A stretch of DNA of 64,000 bases from Coniferiporia sulphurascens (taxonomy: Eukaryota > Basidiomycota > Agaricomycetes > Hymenochaetales > Hymenochaetaceae): the NCBI GenBank assembly GCA_002794785.1, contig NBBA01000019.1, positions 248,001 through 312,000 of the forward strand. The letters run 5' to 3'. Shown piece after piece: positions 59,932 through 64,000 of the stretch. Each line of letters starts with the position of its first letter. The stretch's first letter is position 1. The notes beneath the pieces were generated by a model that was given only the letters and a program-made list of their open reading frames with translations, had not been told where the DNA came from and ran no database searches. Position numbers and translations under genes: made by a program.

Positions 59932-62900
59932 CTATTTCCTCTTCCTTGTTGTCTTGCCTGAAAGTGTCTTTCCAGAGCCTCTCGTAGAAACGCTTTTCCC
60001 AGATACGCCCCTGGTCTTCCCTCTTTTCGAACTACTCTCCCCGATAATGACAACGTCGTCGTTGTCTTCGGTGGCGACCCCTGCGGCAGCCGCCTTCCTC
60101 TTCCCCCTCGTGCCTCCGCTGGCAGAAGGCGTCAGGTCGACATCCATAGGATCGCCTCTAGCAGTGAGTGCCGGGCTCTCCGTCTGGCGCGCCGAAGAAG
60201 CCGCGGAAGGCGGGCCGCCGACAGACGAACGGGACCCAAGGCTCGTACGGACGGAGAGTGCAGGAGACCCTCGATGTGATCCGGGCGTACCGCGACGATG
60301 TGGCTGATCGCGGACCTGAGTACTACCTTGCTCATCGCCCTCGCCATGCGCTGTCCCACCGCCCCTGGATGACTCCCCACGCGCCTGCGCGCTGATCGCA
60401 GTTCGACTCTCGCGCCAGTCCCGCTCGTACATGCTCTCCGCGGAGAGGTCATCCTCGAATAAGCTGCGTAGGCGCTCGCCAGTGTCGGGCAATGCACCGT
60501 CCATTGCTATGTCAAGACGCCGCACGCTTTCGCCTGTGGCACGTGCGCCGAACGCCTCGAGTGGTATGCTCGTGTTATTCCGCACGGGATGTCTGGTCGC
60601 GCCCAGCTTCTCCCGCTCCTCCGCCTCTCGCTGGACCTCTTTTGCGTCAGTTGGCGGTGGGTCGCCCAGACTCTCGATCCATTCCCAGGGTCGCATCTGC
60701 ACGGGTGCGCCTAGCTGCAAGACACCGTCCGCATCGCGAGTGGCGTAAACCAGGTCGGCGATGAGCGGGTTCTGCGGAGTGTGCTTTGAGAGCGTGCCTA
60801 CCAGGTCGCGGTAGTCCCTTGGCATGTTCGACGGGAAGTACGAGGCGTCAACATCAGGACAATGTTGAAAGAGATCAATTGTTTGACGAACGTCGAGGGG
60901 AAACTCTGCTAGCCACTTGAGTGAAGAAATCCGCGGTAAAAAGCAGAATTACGCACCGTCAAAAACGTAGAAGGCAGTATCAAGTAATAGCGGGAAGGCG
61001 ACCGGGTCTATCAAGAGGTCTCCACCGTGTAGTAATGCGAGGCGCATGACGATATCCATAATACTGTCTCCCATATCTTTCACCTTTTGCGTCCATGCAC
61101 CCGGAAAGCCTAGGTCAAATTGCAACAATCTGGCTAGGAACAGAACGGGGTCCGTCAATGATACATATGGATGACCTCTCTCCCTAAGGGACTTGTATTG
61201 CGATTGATCCCTAATTGCTTCTTCCAGAGCTGTCAGTTTGTTGAACAGACTGCTAATGAACCTGTCTTGCACGGACTCCTCCAATGGCGGTAGCGGTGAG
61301 GGGTTGTGTCTGAAGGGTTGCATAATAGTGCTTAGAAGGTTAAGGAAATGTCCTGCCTTCGATGGGAGTTCAGCCAAAGCCTCCGGCCGAGTATCGGTAA
61401 CTCCATCCAGGATTTCCGCTATTCGCTGGAGACCCTTATTGACAAACTATGCAATGACATCAGTATGGCCAAAATTTGATCTCTTGCAAGACGAACCTCC
61501 CCGGCGACATCGACGCTCACACCTTTCGCCATTTCCGATACGAAGTCTGCCTCTTGAGCCGTGATGGCGCTATGCATCAGTCTCCCAGCGAGCTTCGTCA
61601 GCTCGTTCTTCGCCTGCGCCTTTGTCGATGGACGATTTAGGCGCTGTCCGATTTGCTGAAGCACGAAAGATGTGACGGCGGCAGACGCGTTGAGCTTCCA
61701 TGGGCTCAGGAAGGCGGTGACTTGCGCTTGGTCATCGCCTTCCTCGTCATTGAATATCAGACGTAGAGCCGAAATCAAAGGTTCATGCATGCGCTCTAGC
61801 ATCCCCTTGGGATCTAAAGGGCTGGCAAATGCACCCACGACGACAGCCACATTCCTTGCTGCCCCTAGTCTGAAGTCGTTTTTGCAACAAATAGAGCGTC
61901 TCAATTCTGCCGACTCGGTGCGGAAGTCGTCATCGACATGCTCGCTGTTTTCGATAAAGACGAGAGCTGGAATGTTTTCCGCGAGTAGACGGAAGTCCGC
62001 ATCGCGGTAGACGTCCCTGCGCCTAGTCTTGAGCTTCTGTATCTCCAAAAGGTCGGAGGGCGGGAGACCATCTTCAGAGGCTGACAGGTGCTCTACGAGA
62101 AGAAGTCTACAGAGTGTATTTGTCGCGTGTAAAGTCAATCTGTTTTCCTCGAACTGCGCCGTGCTTTCAATGGCGGAACCAATTCTCCACGCCGGATAGA
62201 CTAGACCTTGTAGGAGCGTCGCGATTCTCACCGCCCCGTGCACTGCGAGATACAAGAGCACGATGCTTGTGATATCCCATGCATCCGAGCAGAGGGATTT
62301 TACCTCATTAAGCCCAGGACCGGCAAGCCACTGCAGGACGTGTCCGTTGATTCCATCCGCAGAGTGCAAATCGACGTGCAGAAGAAATTTTGCATAACGA
62401 AGGGCGCATTCGCGTCGCTCGGCGGCGTCGGTGATCATGGCAGGAACCTGGCGTAAACTCGTAATGACATTATCCCAAACGGTGTAGGTCCAGTTCGTTG
62501 AAGTGCGAAATTTGTACCACAAGGAGTTGGCGAGAGACGACGGTGCATCGGGATCGGGATTTTGAGCTAACAAAAGCACTTCCGGTAAAACCGATGGAAC
62601 CCGGTCTGAATTATCGTCTATTGGACAGAGCGCCTGGAAACAACTGTGTTAATTTTACATTCTTTCCGTATCGACCCTGCGCACCTGGGCGAAATGCACA
62701 ACGTCCTCAATGACGTGCTGTCGCGAAACGGGGTCGAGATGCCTGCCGTCATCTATCTCCAGTAAAAAGTTAACGAGGCACCGGATGTGAACGCCACGGG
62801 GCTTCCACAACTGATGTGCAGCAAGCAAAGCTTGCGTAATGTCACCAACGACATCCATGCAAACCCACATACCCATGCCTCGCTTTAGGTTGTCTACGGC

Positions 62901-64000
62901 GACCATTAAGAGGTCCGTTGTCATAGTAACTTTCAAGACATCGAGAGTAAGCTGTGATTCGTGTCAGATAAGCAGTCAAGAATAAATCAGAATAGTACCT
63001 CAAGACCCGTCCTATAGCACTTCATAATTTCCAAGCACTCGACAACAACACAGTAGACTCGTAGGACGAGAGCAGGATCCTCCGGTGACGTTGAGAATGC
63101 CCTGAATTTCCGGCGGTTGGGTTTTGATTTGACCACAGATTAGCGATGTGACTCACTTAGTCAGAAATCTACGAACGCCGGGCATAAACCATTGTTTGAC
63201 GACACGGATTTGTTCATAACGCGCAGAAGTACGTAGAACTGAATCCCGGGGAAGGGACGATTTGGGCATTCCAGGTGAGGGTTCGTCTGGTAATGCAGAT
63301 ATAAATGAGGTTGTGAAGGGATCCACGAGAAGAGACCCACCTTTGAAGACCTCAGGGAGAACTTCGCGCAGTTCACTCTTGAGGTCCGCTTCAACTTGGT
63401 CTTCTGGAATTGTTCGAGCCCGCACACCATACAGAGCCATTCTTCGCTGATTCACCAGTGCAAGATCAAATTTGTACAACGGGATGACGCGAAGAAACAT
63501 CCGATGTCGAGAACCAGGTTCCTATAGTTGCCAAGACTGAGACATAAGCTGATCACGAAAGAATCGGATAGACTAACCTCATTGAATGATAACCCTGTTT
63601 CCCCTCTTGCGATAATCCGCTGGACATATTGATCGTAAGAAAATAGACCCCTCTGTATAAGCTCCCCATACAGGAAAGACACCATAGATAAATTGCGCTC
63701 GTCGGACGCATGCTCGTTCGTGTCGAGCCAATCGAACAACTCGTCCTGAATGACTTCATCAGGCGACGCGAAGTCGCGCCGGCTTGCACGCTCCTCAGTC
63801 TTATTGCGCCAATGACTCAATAGCGTAACAGCCGCATACGGTCGATGATCCCCGTACTGCAAACAGCAGACGCTCCAGGATAGGAGTAAAGAGAGCTTGT
63901 GTGTAAAAGATGCGGCATCATTCTTGCTACGGAAGTCAAGAAATGACACAGAACCAAGTTCGGTTGTGCTTGAAATTGAGTTCAGTAGCTGACAAGTGGG
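59932..64000 (-). CDS. MED12: Mediator complex subunit 12 (Srb8), 5' end outside window
   Basis: Minus-strand gene whose reading frame is open at the window edge, so its N-terminus is missing. Near the edge: SWSVCCLQYGDHRPYAAVTL and LIQRGLFSYDQYVQRIIARG, a hallmark of the Med12 LCEWAV-type region. Then RYEQIRVVKQWFMPGVRRFL, MTTDLLMVAVDNLKRGMG, RYAKFLLHVDLHSADGINGH and FVLQQIGQRLNRPSTKAQAK. The last exon (about 60926-59932) reads LAEFPLDVRQTIDLFQHCPD, then YRDLVGTLSKHTPQNPLIAD, then a disordered Ser/Gly/Arg tail with basic clusters (SSKRGKT) ending TTRKRK, probably an NLS. Med12 activates the Cdk8 kinase module, which reversibly represses or modulates Mediator. At least seven exons are present in the window. 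Confidence 0.82.

Noticed and set aside
1..64000. tRNA genes, CRISPR arrays or bacterial operons
   Set aside because: No cloverleaf-type A/B boxes were recognised, no regularly spaced short repeats with unique spacers, and gene structure is clearly eukaryotic. A tRNAscan run would be decisive for tRNAs.

Overview
This is a nuclear genomic window from a filamentous fungus, most likely an agaricomycete basidiomycete. The genes are split by many short (about 48-70 nt) GT-AG introns. The window holds the FunK1 fungal-specific kinase family, a fungal Mediator subunit, a DASH kinetochore subunit and a fungal-type ATP-dependent PEPCK. The tandemly expanded membrane-protein family also fits an agaricomycete. 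No prokaryotic, viral or organellar genes and no tRNA or rRNA genes were recognised. Gene models were built by hand from reading frames, splice signals and comparison among the paralogs inside the window; no database search was possible.

Layout. (1) 0.4-14.3 kb is an accessory region. It holds a decayed FunK1 kinase pseudogene (+), two putative small secreted proteins (-), a FIT/SCS3-type ER lipid phosphatase (-), and two tandem FunK1 kinase genes, A and B (-), separated by about 0.5 kb that contains a Tc1/mariner-type MITE. (2) 14.9-22.9 kb is a conserved core: a PP2C phosphatase and PEPCK, separated by a 4.4-kb stretch without a recognisable gene. (3) 23.4-26.4 kb is a third FunK1 copy, C (+), whose first intron has lost its acceptor AG. 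(4) 27.5-59.5 kb is a block bounded by two inverted copies of a 288-bp dispersed repeat. Inside are five members of one multi-TM family (best read as LtrA-like). One (-) is at the left edge and four (+) are in tandem at the right. Between them is a conserved core: DAD2, an SCY1-like pseudokinase, and MED14 sharing a 267-bp divergent promoter with the SCY1-like gene. Spacers carry a second MITE, minisatellites and a 308-bp tandem repeat. (5) 59.9-64 kb is MED12 (-), whose 5' end lies outside the window.

Theme. Slow-evolving housekeeping genes (PP2C, PEPCK, DAD2, SCYL, MED14, MED12) alternate with two duplicating and decaying families (FunK1 and LtrA-like). The paralogs record birth and death at base resolution: a lost start codon, lost acceptor AGs, a one-base deletion next to a donor, in-frame minisatellite growth, a gene-conversion-like patch, and a GC-AG intron kept in four of five paralogs. 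I found no clearly new enzymatic system. The most novel candidate is the LtrA-like array with its inverted-repeat borders.
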